Shown here: positions 24,271-35,615 of the stretch, piece after piece | How the letters are laid out: every line of letters starts with the position of its first letter | Position numbering within the stretch: the first letter of the stretch is position 1 | Source of the DNA: Bryoerythrophyllum caledonicum | Lineage: Eukaryota > Streptophyta > Bryopsida > Pottiales > Pottiaceae | Direction: 5' to 3' | Assembly (NCBI GenBank): GCA_963971425.1 | Contig: OZ020517.1 | Span: 31,964,734-32,028,733, forward strand | Length of the DNA: 64,000 nucleotides | Translations under genes and position numbers: made by a program | The notes under the pieces: generated by a model | Told to the model about the DNA's origin: nothing | Seen by the model: the letters and a program-made list of their open reading frames with translations, nothing else | The model's database searches: none

Positions 24271-25231
24271 TTGTTTTGTTTCGGAATTTTTTGTTTTTGT
24301 ATGTGGTTTTGGTATTGAATTTTTTGTTTAATTGGTTGTATGTATTTGCCTTTGTATGTGTGTGTGTATGTGTGTATTTCTTTGATGGCGTATGGTTATC
24401 TTTGTATATGTGTGTGTTTGTGCAATTTTATTTGATTTTGTATGTTCTTTTATTTTGGTTTTTGTATCTATATTCGTGTCAATATTTGTGGTATTATGTT
24501 TATCAATATTTGTACTATTGTTCGTATTAGTATTTATATCGGTTTTTTTTAATTTATGTTTGTATTAGTATTGGTATAAGTATTCGTTTTAGTATGCTTG
24601 TCTGTGTACGTACCAGTATATATACCAATATATGTACAAGTATAAGTATCAATATACATACTAGTATAAGTATCAATATACGTATCGAGGTACGTATCAG
24701 TATATGTGCCAACATACGTGCCAGTATACGTACTAGTGTATTTATTAGTATATGTATTAGTGTTTGTAATAGTATTTGAACCAGTAGAAATACTAGTATA
24801 TGCGGCAGCGTATGTACTAATATTTGTACTAGTATGTGTGTTATATTTTGTACTAAATGTTGTATAGTATAGCAATAATTTAAGTTTTGTGTATAATTTA
24901 CAATGTATTCTTTTGTTGGAGGTGTGTTTTATTTTATGAAAGGTACAATAATTTTTGGTATAGTATTGAGTATAATCTTTGAGGTATTTGGTATAGTATT
25001 TGTATTGAATGTAGTATTGAATACAGTATTTGTATTTTGTATAGTTCCATACAGGGTGTTTTCTATATATTCTAATAAGGTGTATGTATTGTGTACGGTG
25101 TGCTAGTTTTGTATTTGTATATTTGTATGCTATTATGTATTTGACTAAATTTCTATATGAATACTCTACTCTGTACCGTATTTTGTAGTAAGTTATGAAA
25201 TGGATATGTTTTGCTATGTGGTCCTTGGAGC
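24271..25231 (-). repeat. low-complexity linker between LINE ORF1 and ORF2, with 12-bp repeats
   Basis: From about 24590 to 24800 the plus strand repeats variants of a 12-bp unit such as agtatatgtacc, giving a Thr/Tyr-rich open frame (25235-24549) on the LINE strand. That frame starts one base before the ORF1 stop and has no ATG start, so it may be only a by-product of the repeat. T-rich plus-strand sequence with no domain fills the remainder. Confidence 0.65.
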
Positions 25232-26653
25232 TCACATGTTTGGCTGGTTTTCTTCAATCCTTGCATTGTTGACTCTTCCCGTGAATGCTCTCATACTTTG
25301 GAGGGTGGCTAGCATTGATTCTTGGATGCACTCCATTTGTGTCTTCAATTCGTCATGTAGTTTGTCGGTGTACTCCTTGTTCTCTTGCCTTAGTTTCTTG
25401 TTGTTCTCCTCCAATAACTCCACTATGTCCTTCTTGGTGATGTGCTCGTTCTTCTCTTGCATGTTGAACGTGGTGATGGTGTTGACAATTGCGGTGTTGA
25501 TGTCTTCAAACCCAAACTCTTTGACTTGTTCGGCGGTAGGAGGGTCCACCCCCTCTAGGCTCCTTCTATGTGGTGCGAAGTCCACAAAGCTTCCTCCAAT
25601 TTCGTGAGTCTTCTTCTCAAAAGTCCTATATACTATGGGGTTAGCACAAAGGACATTGGCACTACCATTGTGGTGAGTGCCATTGTCCCGGTGGAACCAA
25701 ATAGATCGAACATTAGTACCTCCCATGACTTTGTATATAGCATGGGTAGTGTTTGCAAGGTCTAAGCGGATAGGAAGAGGAGATAAGGTGAGTGTTAGAG
25801 CATCCTTTCTAGACTTAGTTTCGAAAATACCTTTTGGTCCTTTGATGTCAAGGACTTGTCTTGCTTGCAAGACTTCACTTCGCATGGTGATGTGATGTGC
25901 TAGTATCTTCTTCATTTGTTGAGGAGTGGTGGCAATAACAAAGGCGTGTGAATCACCCTTCCCTTTTTGGACGCCCGAAATCTCAAACTTGTGGCCGCCG
26001 TGGAAGCTATTGTCAAGTATCTCCTTAAAGAGTACTTGAGCGGATACTCCTATCAAAGTGTCACACTTGATCTTCACGGAAAAGTTAGATCCTTTGGCAA
26101 TACTATGGTAAGACTTGCACACTTTCCCAACTACACATTCATCATCGATGGTTAGAATAAAGGGTCTAAGGCCCTTGAGTAGCATTAGTCCATCAATCTT
26201 TGGTTTAAGGAGATGTAACTTAATGTTTCCGGCCCAAACCCCTTTGGTTTTCCCATTCTTAATACTTAAGTATTGTATGGCAATTGGATCAATGAGGTCC
26301 ACTCCTAGTGCAATGTCCATTTTCTTAAGTCTCTCTTCAACCATTTTTTTTACTACATCATGCATGAGTGGGTTTTTAGGTGTTTCAAAGAAGATGGCAA
26401 TGTGAAAGTCAAGGGAGAGGCCAGAATTCTCACAAGTTTCTATGTCAAAGGGAACCTGGGTGATGTTGAAATGTTGGCCCGTTCCATCGCTTGTTGCCAT
26501 AGGGTAGAGTAGTTGTGGGATTCGGGGGAAGGACACCCTTGCCTTGCATACCTCCATAGCCTCATCCGTCTTCATACCCCGTGTGACCATGTCCTCTATG
26601 GATTCGCCGCTATACAATTTGTCGGCATCGTCTTCCACCGCTAATGTCTCCAT
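25232..26653 (-). CDS. LINE ORF1, putative RNA-binding coiled-coil protein (473 aa)
   Basis: An intact frame starts at ATG 26653 (an in-frame TAA at 26701-26699 lies just upstream) and ends at TGA 25234-25232. It lies on the LINE strand upstream of ORF2, where ORF1 is expected. Residues ~310-375 (IYKVMGGTNVRSIWFHR ... GSANVLC ... FVDFAPH) could be an RRM-like fold. Residues ~390-455 (KKDIVELLEENNKKLRQENKEY) form a convincing coiled coil, as in many ORF1 proteins that trimerise and bind LINE RNA. No zinc knuckle is seen. It is undamaged, unlike ORF2. The RNA-binding role is inferred from position and layout. Confidence 0.72.
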   Translation of the reverse strand: METLAVEDDADKLYSGESIEDMVTRGMKTDEAMEVCKARVSFPRIPQLLYPMATSDGTGQHFNITQVPFDIETCENSGLSLDFHIAIFFETPKNPLMHDVVKKMVEERLKKMDIALGVDLIDPIAIQYLSIKNGKTKGVWAGNIKLHLLKPKIDGLMLLKGLRPFILTIDDECVVGKVCKSYHSIAKGSNFSVKIKCDTLIGVSAQVLFKEILDNSFHGGHKFEISGVQKGKGDSHAFVIATTPQQMKKILAHHITMRSEVLQARQVLDIKGPKGIFETKSRKDALTLTLSPLPIRLDLANTTHAIYKVMGGTNVRSIWFHRDNGTHHNGSANVLCANPIVYRTFEKKTHEIGGSFVDFAPHRRSLEGVDPPTAEQVKEFGFEDINTAIVNTITTFNMQEKNEHITKKDIVELLEENNKKLRQENKEYTDKLHDELKTQMECIQESMLATLQSMRAFTGRVNNARIEENQPNM

Positions 26654-29263
26654 GTCTTGAAAACCCAACCAAAATTTAAACTTCGCAAATTTTGGTTCTT
26701 AGAGTGGCTTACTTTTATTTGTGAGCGAGATTTTGCTCTTCTTGTGGCTGTTGGCTTCTGCTGTGCCCTTCTGTGGTGCTCTAATGGGACTTTCTTCTAC
26801 GCCCTCCATATCTTCGTTGCTGTAGCTAGTCCTCCTAGAATTCCTTGTCATGGTTGGGCTAAAGCAAGTTGGGGGGTCTTTGGGGCTGTGTGGGAGGTCG
26901 TAGTGGCAGCTTGAGGGGTCGTTATAGCACTCAGGGGGGTCGTTGGAGCACTTCGGAGGGTCGCTGGGGCACTTTGGGGGGTCGTTGTAGGGAGTAGGGG
27001 GGTTGCAAGCGGGGTTTGTGGTGTCGCAGGTGAGTTTTGCAGGTTCTAAGTGGGGGGTCGTAAGTCTACGTCGTGCAGTACCTGTGAGGGGTCTGTTGGT
27101 TGAAGGCTGGAAGGGGAAGTGTGGGAGGGGACGTGGGTCTTGTTGAGAGAGTAGAGGAGAGGGGCAGAGGGAGAGGGAGGCCTAAGGGTTATGAGGCGGG
27201 GGTGGAGAGGGGTAGTCTGGGTGGCCTGTTGAGACGCTGCGAGGGGGAGGAGAGGAGCGGGGGAAGAGTGAGGTCTGTAGGTTGCTAGGTGGGGGTGGAG
27301 AGGGGAAGTCTGGGGTGAGCTGCTGGGTTGCTGCGGGGAGGAGGGGAGAGGAGCAAGGGGAGAAGGAGGCCTGCGGGTTGTGAGGTAGGGGTGGAGAGGG
27401 GAAGTCCGGGGTGATTAACTGCGTTGCTGCGATGGGGTTGAGGAGGGTGGTCTGCTGTGATGTTGTGGGGGGGTTGGGGTGTGAAGACGAGATCGGGGGA
27501 ATAGTCGATAGAGTCGATGGGGGGGAGTCGGAGGGGAGGGGGGGAGTCTGTTGTGTGTCTATGGGTGAGTCGGGGTGGGGGGGCGATGTCGGAGAATTGG
27601 GATCAGGAGGGAGGGTGGGGGTTCTTTGTGTTTCTACGAGGTCCGCAGTCAATGTTGGGGGGTCTAGATCTAGAGGAAGGGAGGTATTTTGTACCATTTC
27701 TGCGAGGGAGTCTGAGAGCGAGGTCGGGGAGTTTGGGGAGGTCTGCTTCGTCTCTATTGGAAGGCTGGGAAGCAAGGTCGGGGGATCAGGATCAAGGGGG
27801 AGGGAGGGAGTACGTTGTGTCTCTGCGGGGAGGTCTACGAACAAGGTCGGGGGGTCGGGATTGGGAGAAAGGGGGGGGGGTTTGCTGTGTTTCAACTGCG
27901 GAGTCTGAGGGTAAGGTCGGGGGGTCGGGATCAGGAGGGAGGGCGTTGAAGATCTGGGGAGAGGATAGATAGGGTTGGGGAGTCGGGAGGAGGAGGGAAG
28001 ATCTGCTGTATCTCTGTGGGGGAGAACGGCGTGTGTAGGCTGAGCATGTTAGGGTTTTGGGGCAGTGTGTGTGTAGGGGTGGGCGTGAGGGGATTCTGGG
28101 GGAAAGCTCTGCTAGGATTTGGGGGTGTTATAGGGAAGTTCTGCGGGGAGTCTCCGCGAGGGATCTAATCTGCTGCAGGGAGGTTCTACCTAGAGGTTCT
28201 GCACGGCAGGTTTTTGTTTGGCTCAGGTACGTGCATTCCTCTCTATCTTTTTTTCTCACGGGTTTTTTTCTGTGGATTTTATAGTGGTGCGGGGGGGGGG
28301 TCTACAGGGAGGTTTTGCGGAGGTTGCTGTCTGGTTGGGGTTTGGTTTATCAGGCACTATTGGAAGATTCTGCGGGGAGGTTCTAATGATGATGGTAAGT
28401 GGGAGAGAGGTGGAGGTTTTTGTGCTAAGGGTGGACTTGCTAATGGAACATAAACGGAAATGAGAATGTAGATTGGCAAGAGGCGTACCTGGATCCGGTA
28501 GAGTTGATGTTCCTTGTTGCTTGCGCAGATATGATGTCGTGCGTGATGAACTCCACGACTTGGAAGCGGCAGCTGATGTTGTGCGTGATGAACTCCACGA
28601 CTTGGGAGCGGCAAGTGGTGTGCGTGGTGTGCTTCGCGGTATTTTGATAGTAGCAGCTGCTTCACATCTTCGAAAGGCAGCTCTGTTGTTGTTACAACTA
28701 AGTTTTTTAATAAAGCACAGAGATTTGCATACACGATTGCATGATGTGGTAATAAAATCAGATCCTAATAACAAGAGATTGTATGTACTAGAAGGGTGAG
28801 GGGTAGTCTCTAATGGTGCGTTGGAGCTGCATAGCAGCAGTGCTAGGAGATGCCTTCGTGCAATCTTGATACTTGAGATCCTTAGTGAGGGAGGGGAGAC
28901 TTGGAGAGGAGGGATTCAGATCTGGTCCCGGTGCTCCAGATCTAGGATGGGTTGTTTTCTGTCTAGACTAAGTGGTTGCAGATTTGTCCCCAACACTAAG
29001 TTCCCCGCTTCAGAGCATACTTGCACAAATCTGTACCTTCTTAGGTCAGATACAAACTACCCTCCTCAGATCTGGTGTTGAGCCATCCAACATATGTTTT
29101 GCATCTAAAATCTCTCCAAACTACCACAGATCTGCTTACTACGAGGGCTCACAATAGAGCTAGCCAACTCCTATTGCACGCAATTTTGCAGTCACAGGCT
29201 AAGTCCCCACCTCCCTCACTAGGAAAAACGGAGCTCACTCACTCATTCTGAGACAACTTGTTT
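26654..29263 (-). other. LINE 5' leader with G/C-skewed minisatellites
   Basis: The plus strand is extremely G-rich (C-rich on the LINE strand). About 26910-27000 repeats a ~27-bp gggtcgttggagcactt unit, and 27180-27960 holds diverged ~66-75-bp units that would read as Pro-rich peptide without an ATG. A 42-bp duplication (gtgcgtgatgaactccacga) lies at about 28537-28620. The 5' end is fixed by the target-site duplication at 29264. An unusually long leader of 2.6 kb may hold the internal promoter. No coding function is claimed. Confidence 0.7.
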
Positions 29264-29276
29264 CCTTAACATTACA
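29264..29276. repeat. LINE target-site duplication, right copy
   Basis: The 13-bp ccttaacattaca is identical to 16226-16238. The sequence after it (tggataatcacctgg, then ttatatgaattatgtac) continues the dispersed repeat interrupted by the LINE. Confidence 0.9.
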
Positions 29277-31000
29277 TGGATAATCACCTGGACAAAAAGT
29301 TTATACTTTCATCCATTTTATATGAATTATGTACAAAAGCAACCACATTACATTGTTTTGGTCAAATTCAACAAACAATTTCCATTATTTGAATTATCTA
29401 TATCATGATTTTTATTTTATTTCAACACATTTGATTGTACTATTGATAAATGAAAATATAAATAAAGTTAAACTTGTTGTACACTTCTTTTTAAAGGTCA
29501 TCTTTTAAATCCAAAGAGTCATTAATAATTGCCATTTTGTTAGTTGAATATTTTTAAAAGATTAATCATTGAATATCTAAAATATAATTTTAAAAATACA
29601 TTAAAATATTTAAAAAATATAATAGAAGCTTGATCACTAAGTATAAATTCTATGGATTAAATGTTACACATAGAATTGATAGTTATTCGCTTAAGATTTT
29701 GAAAATAAACTTTAACACTGAATATCTTTGAATGAATGATATTAGCCTGATGAACCTCCAAGTATTTAATTTCTATCAATTGACTCTACCAATATTTATA
29801 AATATATATCATATCATAATTTATCTCTATATATAATAATTTTCACTATATACTTGATGAAGCCAAAACCTAGATGATACCCACATAGGGTCCCTCGCTC
29901 AGACAAGATATTACAATGGAGAACAATATTGATACAAAGAACATGTCGATAATTATTGAAGAATTTGATAGTTTTTTATTCTTTTAATTGTCTTTAGATA
30001 TTATCAATGAAGTCAAAGTCAAATTTATATTGAGTTAACACCAAGGGTGTTGGAGCATTTTGAAATATTAAAATGGACATGTAAGCTTGTCGTTAACATA
30101 CTAGGTGAACTACGTACTATGGTTGTTGATGAACAAGAATTAAAAAAATAAAAATTATTGATGCAAATCTAATTCTCAAATTAATTTTGTAAACATGTAT
30201 AGCACTCTACGGTTGAAACAGGGGAGGCCTTAGAGGATACTCTACCATAGTTTTTCAACCGGAGTACTAGTGGTTTTCAATGGAAAATATTGATACGAGT
30301 ATAGTTCTAGATAATGAACTTTAGTTTTTTAAACAAATGTTTTTACATATGCATGTGATCTTTTGACCCTTATTCATGTCGGAGAAAAGATAGTAGAAAA
30401 TACTTGTGTATAATATGTAACGCATGAATTTTGTGTGAAAGAATGCATATGTAAGGTAGTACCGTTTGCAATAAAGGAAAGAGTGATGGAACCAAACTTT
30501 TGCAAGTGCGCAAAGTTACACATCAACTTGCAATATGTTTGAATGACATTAAAAAACATTGCGATCATAACTTTTTGAAGGCACTCAAACTTATGTCCAT
30601 AGTGGCAACAATTGCATAATGTTGCGATCAAAGGATACGGATGCGCTATTAGAGCCGACACCAAAAAACTTATAAATTGACTCTATAGGAACTTCCAAAA
30701 ATTCTTAGAATCCTTTGAGGGGACTCTTGGGCCTTTGGGGTCAAAGATGATTTGAATTATAAAACACATAAATTAATAATAGCAAGTGAATCAATATCGC
30801 ATGAGACAAGATCATCTTGCAAAGTCAACTCAAGGAGTAAATATTAATTCATAACAAATGAGATGAAGTAGTGACTTTTTAAATCTTATCTTTAGGTGAT
30901 ATGTAATGAATTTTCTTAAATCAATACCAAGGCACAATTCAATTTTGATACGATAAACAATCTTATAGAAAGGACATTTTGATTCAGTGGTAATCTCGAT
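29277..31000. other. AT-rich intergenic DNA
   Basis: The first ~90 bases are the right half of the interrupted dispersed repeat. The remainder is very AT-rich with only short random frames. No gene, RNA or element boundary is recognised. Confidence 0.6.
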
Positions 31001-31003
31001 GCT

Positions 31004-31260
31004 AATCTAAACCCTAATCCTAAACCCCAAACACTAAACCCTAAAACCCTAAATCCTAATCTTTAAATCATTAAACCTAAACAATAAACTATAAATCCTA
31101 AACTCTAAAAACTAAACCCTTAAACCTAAACCCTAAACCCAAATCCATAAATCTAATTTTAGAATTGTCTAGTCCAAAACCCTAAACCCTATAATTTACA
31201 CTTCATAACATGGACTTGCAATCCTAAACCTTAAATCCTAAACCCTAAATGTCAAAATGT
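31004..31260 (+). repeat. degenerate plant telomere-like repeats (CCCTAAA)
   Basis: Many copies of ccctaaa, aaaccctaa and aatcctaaacc occur with interruptions. They match the complement of the Arabidopsis-type TTTAGGG telomere repeat. The degeneracy and the internal position indicate an interstitial tract rather than a chromosome end. Confidence 0.8.
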
Positions 31261-31632
31261 AATTTGAACCCTAAACCTAAATCTTTACTTTTATAATCTA
31301 GTCATAATCAATATCCTTAATATGGAAATAAATGACCGTAATCAAATACCCATAACCCAAATTGATAACCTTAAATTGATACATAATTCTATACCTTAAA
31401 TTTAAATTGATTCTTGCAGATTTAAATTGATACCCATAACCCCAATCGATAACCTTAAATTGATCATGTAAATAGAAACTTCCATTACATCGAGATATGA
31501 GGAGAAACTTATGTGGTTGTTAATTTTTTGGTCAATTTTGGAAGATGCTTTATTTAGAATAGCTCCTCCCCGCCAAACGTGATGTCATTTCCGCTCTTTT
31601 CTTGACGGCAACTTGTTCGACGTGGTCAATAC

Positions 31633-31743
<111 letters not shown>

Positions 31744-32117
31744 TTGCACCTTTCTAATACTCCGCAAGCCTTCGTGAATCTATATTGTCTCGAAGTATGC
31801 CTACAGCTAGAGGATACGCGAATGCAGTGCATTCGCGTACACACAACTACACGATTTAACAAAGGGAGCTACACCGGTGTATATTCGTAGTTAGCGAATG
31901 CACGTTTTATCGGCGAATGCACGTTATTATTTTTTCTCGTCCTTCACCTTAAAATTCAGAGTCCTAAGGTATTTTTATAATTTTAATCCAATACATAACC
32001 AATGAGTTATCCAAGGATGAAGTTCAGGATTAAACTTCATCTATAGATATCTCCTCGGATTCGTTTCGGATGATCTAGTATAATATATTTTTGGAAAGCT
32101 CTTTCAACGATCTAGAG

Positions 32118-32185
32118 CGTGGTTTAGGGTTTAGGGTTTAGAATTTAGGGTTTTAGGGTTTAGGATTTAGGGTTTAGGATTTACA
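32118..32185 (+). repeat. telomere-like repeats in TTTAGGG orientation
   Basis: Repeats of gtttaggg, gaatttaggg and gatttaggg lie about 860 bp from the CCCTAAA tract, in the opposite orientation. The (CT)n tract lies between the two. Confidence 0.8.
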
Positions 32186-32279
32186 TCCTAAGGGTGTAAG
32201 TCTTGCAACAATCTAAGGGTGTAAGTCTTGCCAAAGGTAATTACATTTTCTCTATTCTACAAAGTAAAATACGGTTCTC

Positions 32280-32575
32280 AAGTGCCCTTCAAAGGTTAAG
32301 GCCAGGAGACCATTACATGGTCTATGGCGGTTAAAATCGTACTGTAGTATTGAATTTAGGAAGCATGGTCCAAACAAGTCTTCAGAACGGACGCGCAACA
32401 AGCTACGGCGACCTTAATGAGACCATTGGTGTGCAAATCGATGTCAAGAACTGATGGTTAGCCTCATTTCCGCAAAGTGGGCAGCAATAAGATGTATCCT
32501 TCCCATAGATGATGATCTTCATGATCTATTACACTTGTAGACTCTTTCTACATCTCTAGAGGTCTCATGCCTTAT
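32280..32575 (-). repeat. decayed relative of the 281-bp TTAA element
   Basis: Read on the minus strand, tagatcatgaagatcatcatct and gaaatgaggctaac match the interior of the element at 40584-40864. The ends are diverged, so this is an older copy without clear borders. Confidence 0.6.
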
Positions 32576-33164
32576 AGAATTAAGTGTATATTATCACCCA
32601 AATACTCCACCAATGTGACAATGTCAAAACAAAATTTATTCAAAACATTTGTGACCATCCTTGATATCACAATTCTAAGGATATGCTTTGAAAGTGGTAT
32701 CATGGGTGACATAAAAGAGGAGAGAGTGAATGACACTATCTGAAAAACACATGTGGTATATTTGGGGTTCTATGCTGCTGTAGGTACCTCTAGGATAGGC
32801 ACAAGAAGAACTTCATCGGTGGAATGGGGAACATTTTCTCCATCACTGGAGTGATTAGATTCTTTGGAAAAAGCTATACAGATTCGCTACGGCAACCCCA
32901 CCTTTCGATCCAGTCACTGACACGCTGCCACCGATGATTGTTGACAAGCAAGTAAAACGCAAAAATGACCGCAAAGTCGACACAGATATGTGAGATTCAG
33001 AAACAACGTCGCAATCATCGGAGGAAAGACTGGCATCAATCACAACCTCTACATCACCGGAGTTTACATGATAACTCCACGACCTACTATTTAAGCACTC
33101 ATGAAACTAGACTATAATGGCGAGAATCTCGATTACAAGACTAGAAAACTATTGGTGTTGACAC
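32576..33164. other. intergenic DNA without recognised gene
   Basis: Only a short frame (32855-33043, minus) is present, with no recognisable domain. Nothing else is supported. Confidence 0.5.
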
Positions 33165-33270
33165 AGAACGTCATATATCATCGCTACTAAATGCACCCCA
33201 CACCATCATTGACATACGACCATACTTGAGCGATAGCCGCTTTACAATCCCATGTATATCTTTCATGTGA
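33165..33270 (-). pseudogene. fragment of a second Tc1-like transposase
   Basis: The minus strand reads LKYGRMSMMVWGAFSSDDI, matching the KYGGGSVMVWGxFS block of Tc1 transposases. The neighbouring decayed transposase has its own version of this block (KHGGGSLML-stop-SCMTRKG), so this is a separate fragment lying beyond its 3' end. Confidence 0.55.
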
Positions 33271-33690
33271 TATTTGTCATACTCTAATTTGCTTACCAAT
33301 TTCAAATGATGACTCTTCTGACCTTTTAAACTTTTAAACTTCTGACCTTTCAGTTTAAAATGGGCAAGCATGAAACATTCATGACTCTACTTTAATGTCT
33401 TTACATTTCATCACACCCTCACGCACCCGCACGATACAACTCTTCTTCTCAAACCTCAATACTCTATACATCATGGATGTTGTTTGATCTACAGTGACCT
33501 CAAGAAATTTGTTTATGTGGATGGCTGTATCATAAAAGTGACAATGTTGTGAGCATGAATGATCAAAGTAGAAAATGTTGAATACCAAAGTTGTAGAACA
33601 TGAAGTAATACACAATGTGAAGAGAAATGAATTTCAATTGCCCGATACTTGTCAAAATACATAAATCCAAAGTAGACTATGTACATAGAC

Positions 33691-34689
33691 TCATTTTTTG
33701 AGGCCATATGTAAAAAGTAATAAAAAATTTGTCCACTTGCCATGAGTAGCCAAAACTGTTGCAATTCGATCCGGCATTTTAGCATACAATCTTTCACACT
33801 CATTTGTAGTAGTGGTACAGAAACTCTTCTCCACACGCTCCCATAATTGAAGAAGACCGGTAGGAGGAGTTGAATAGGAATTCAAACGATGTTTGAGAAT
33901 AGCCCAAACATGTTCAATGGGATTGAGGTCTAGAGGTTATGCTCGCCACTCTAAAGTACTAAATGATTGCTCTGAAAGCCATTTTAGAAATATCTTCGCT
34001 TTATGTATAGGAGCATTATCATGTTGGAAAATGACTTTGTCAAGATTGAAGTACCCTAATCTCTCCAAACTCAAGTACAAATCCCCTTGTAAAATTCCAA
34101 TATAGTCTTTAGCATTCATACGCCCTTTCACCCTTTGTAAATCACCAAGACCTTTTCTTGTCATGCAACTCTACAACATTAGAGACCCTCCACCATGCTT
34201 CGCAGTTTGTTTTACATCACAATCATGGACACTTTCCTTGTCATTATTCAACACCAAGACCTTCCATGAGCATTGAAACAATTAATCTATGTCTTGACAC
34301 TAAACACCACTCTTTTCCAATCTTCTACACTCCAATCTTTGTGAATCATTGTAAAACAAACATTGCCCTCAATCCTACATTTTTCAAAGCATTTCGTAGT
34401 GTGTTGTCGTAGAATCCTACTTCTCTATCCAATCTCAACACCTTTGTTGCCTTAGTTGTTGTTTCCAGCCCTCCAACAGTGACCAAGCGCACTGCAAGTC
34501 GTTTTTTGAAGGAGTAAGAATCTCTCGGCGACCTCATTGTGGCAATTATAGGCTACTACAATATTTCCTCCTCACTCTATTCACTGTGGATTGTAAGAAA
34601 TCCAAAGATTTTGCAACCTCTCTTGTACTTTTGCCTTTGATCAACAGTGCAACAACGTTTATTTTAGCCTCTCTTGAAATCGGCTTCAT
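33691..34689 (-). pseudogene. decayed Tc1/mariner-type transposase
   Basis: The span is about 333 codons, normal for Tc1. From the ATG at 34689 the N-terminus is a helix-turn-helix (REAKINVVALLIKGKSTREVAKSL). Later come KHGGGSLML-stop-SC, GRMNAKDYIGIL, VIFQHDNAPIHKAK (second catalytic Asp) and PLDLNPIEHVWAILK (the DxE/D region), then a C-terminal helix. Stops are TAG in several places, including one that replaces the Trp of the MVWG block, and there are frame changes. A plain DNA transposon, long inactive. Terminal inverted repeats were not located. Confidence 0.85.
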
Positions 34690-35615
34690 CTTGCCAATGC
34701 TACCTCTAAAACTTCACTAAACATTCTACAAGAATGTAGGAAAGAGAACCCACAAAGAATTTTAACAAAAAACAAGAATTTGCTAACTCAATCTGCTCAT
34801 CAGAGGTTACTTGAACCTTGCCTCAACAAATGAATCTCTGAGGATGCACTCTCTCTTTAAATCCCAACTCAAATTCTAGATACTTTTTGAGAAGAACTGC
34901 CACGTCATGTGGATCTATAGTTCATTGGGCTTTGTACATGATTTTTATTTTTAAAATAGTACATTCTTCTTCCACATATGTCTGAAGTTGGCAGATACAT
35001 GCATTGACTCATTTGTTGAGGTCACTATAGCTAACACCATATTCATCATATTGGAAGATTTCGAGGACTTTGAAAGGTATGAATGGTTTTTCCTGTAGTA
35101 ATTTTTCGTGCACATTTAGGTCAACTTGAGCTGAATATGTACCCTTATTGTAGATATTGGAAAAATTGCATTGTGCAAATTTACTAAACATTTGCATGTT
35201 TAGGTCAACTCAAGCTTTAAATATTATTTTAAGAGGCTCCCAATCTCCCAATATAATGAATATGGTGTTAGCTTTTATACAATCCGTCAAGTGAAAGACC
35301 AATGAAAGTCCTACAATGCGAACTAATAGCAAAGAAGACAACTCACTTCGTGTCATATTGCTCACTGAAGTGCAATGACATATCATGTTCCACTGTTTGG
35401 GCATTTAAACCTCAAGGTGCCACATTATTCTATGTGTCATATTTAAACATGATAAGGTTGAAATATTGAAATGACCTCCAAATGAAAGATTTTAGTTGAT
35501 GAATCTTCAATCCAAAGGTGTAAGTCTTGCGAAGTCTTGTAATACCTTATTTTGCATTCTATATAGTAAAGTACATGCATGTATATATGGTTTCCGACTG
35601 ACGTTTAAGAGTTGA
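34690..35615. repeat. repeat-rich AT DNA related to the 42.4-kb element
   Basis: Read on the minus strand, 35430-35530 (cacctttggattgaagattcat, atttggaggtcatttcaatat) matches the interior of the TTAA element at 42406-42812. Short duplications inside the stretch (taggtcaactcaagct and taggtcaacttgagct) suggest an older rearranged copy. No gene is recognised. Confidence 0.6.

Larger units (their letters stand above)
16239..29263 (-). mobile_element. near-complete 13.0-kb LINE with ORF1, 2A motifs, APE endonuclease, RT, RNase H
   Basis: The element is bounded by a 13-bp exact duplication and ends in a (ctt)n tail on its own strand. Order from its 5' end: a G/C-skewed leader (29263-26654), ORF1 (26653-25232), a low-complexity linker, then a second coding region with 2A-like motifs, APE-type endonuclease, reverse transcriptase, RNase H, a CCHC-like zinc motif and a ~280-bp 3' UTR. 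Only about five lesions separate it from an open second frame: a TAG at 22881, a one-base shift in an A run near 21615, shifts near 19590 and 19210-19250, and a TGA at 18515-18513. RNase H after RT and the APE endonuclease fit I-like or related clades. The clade is not assigned firmly. At 13 kb it is about twice the usual LINE length. Confidence 0.9.

Noticed and set aside
27182-27895. 237-codon Pro-rich protein on the LINE strand
   Set aside because: It has no ATG near its start and is a translation of diverged G-rich minisatellite units in the LINE leader.
30374-30664. 96-codon minus-strand frame
   Set aside because: No domain, start context or neighbour supports it; length is within chance for the region.
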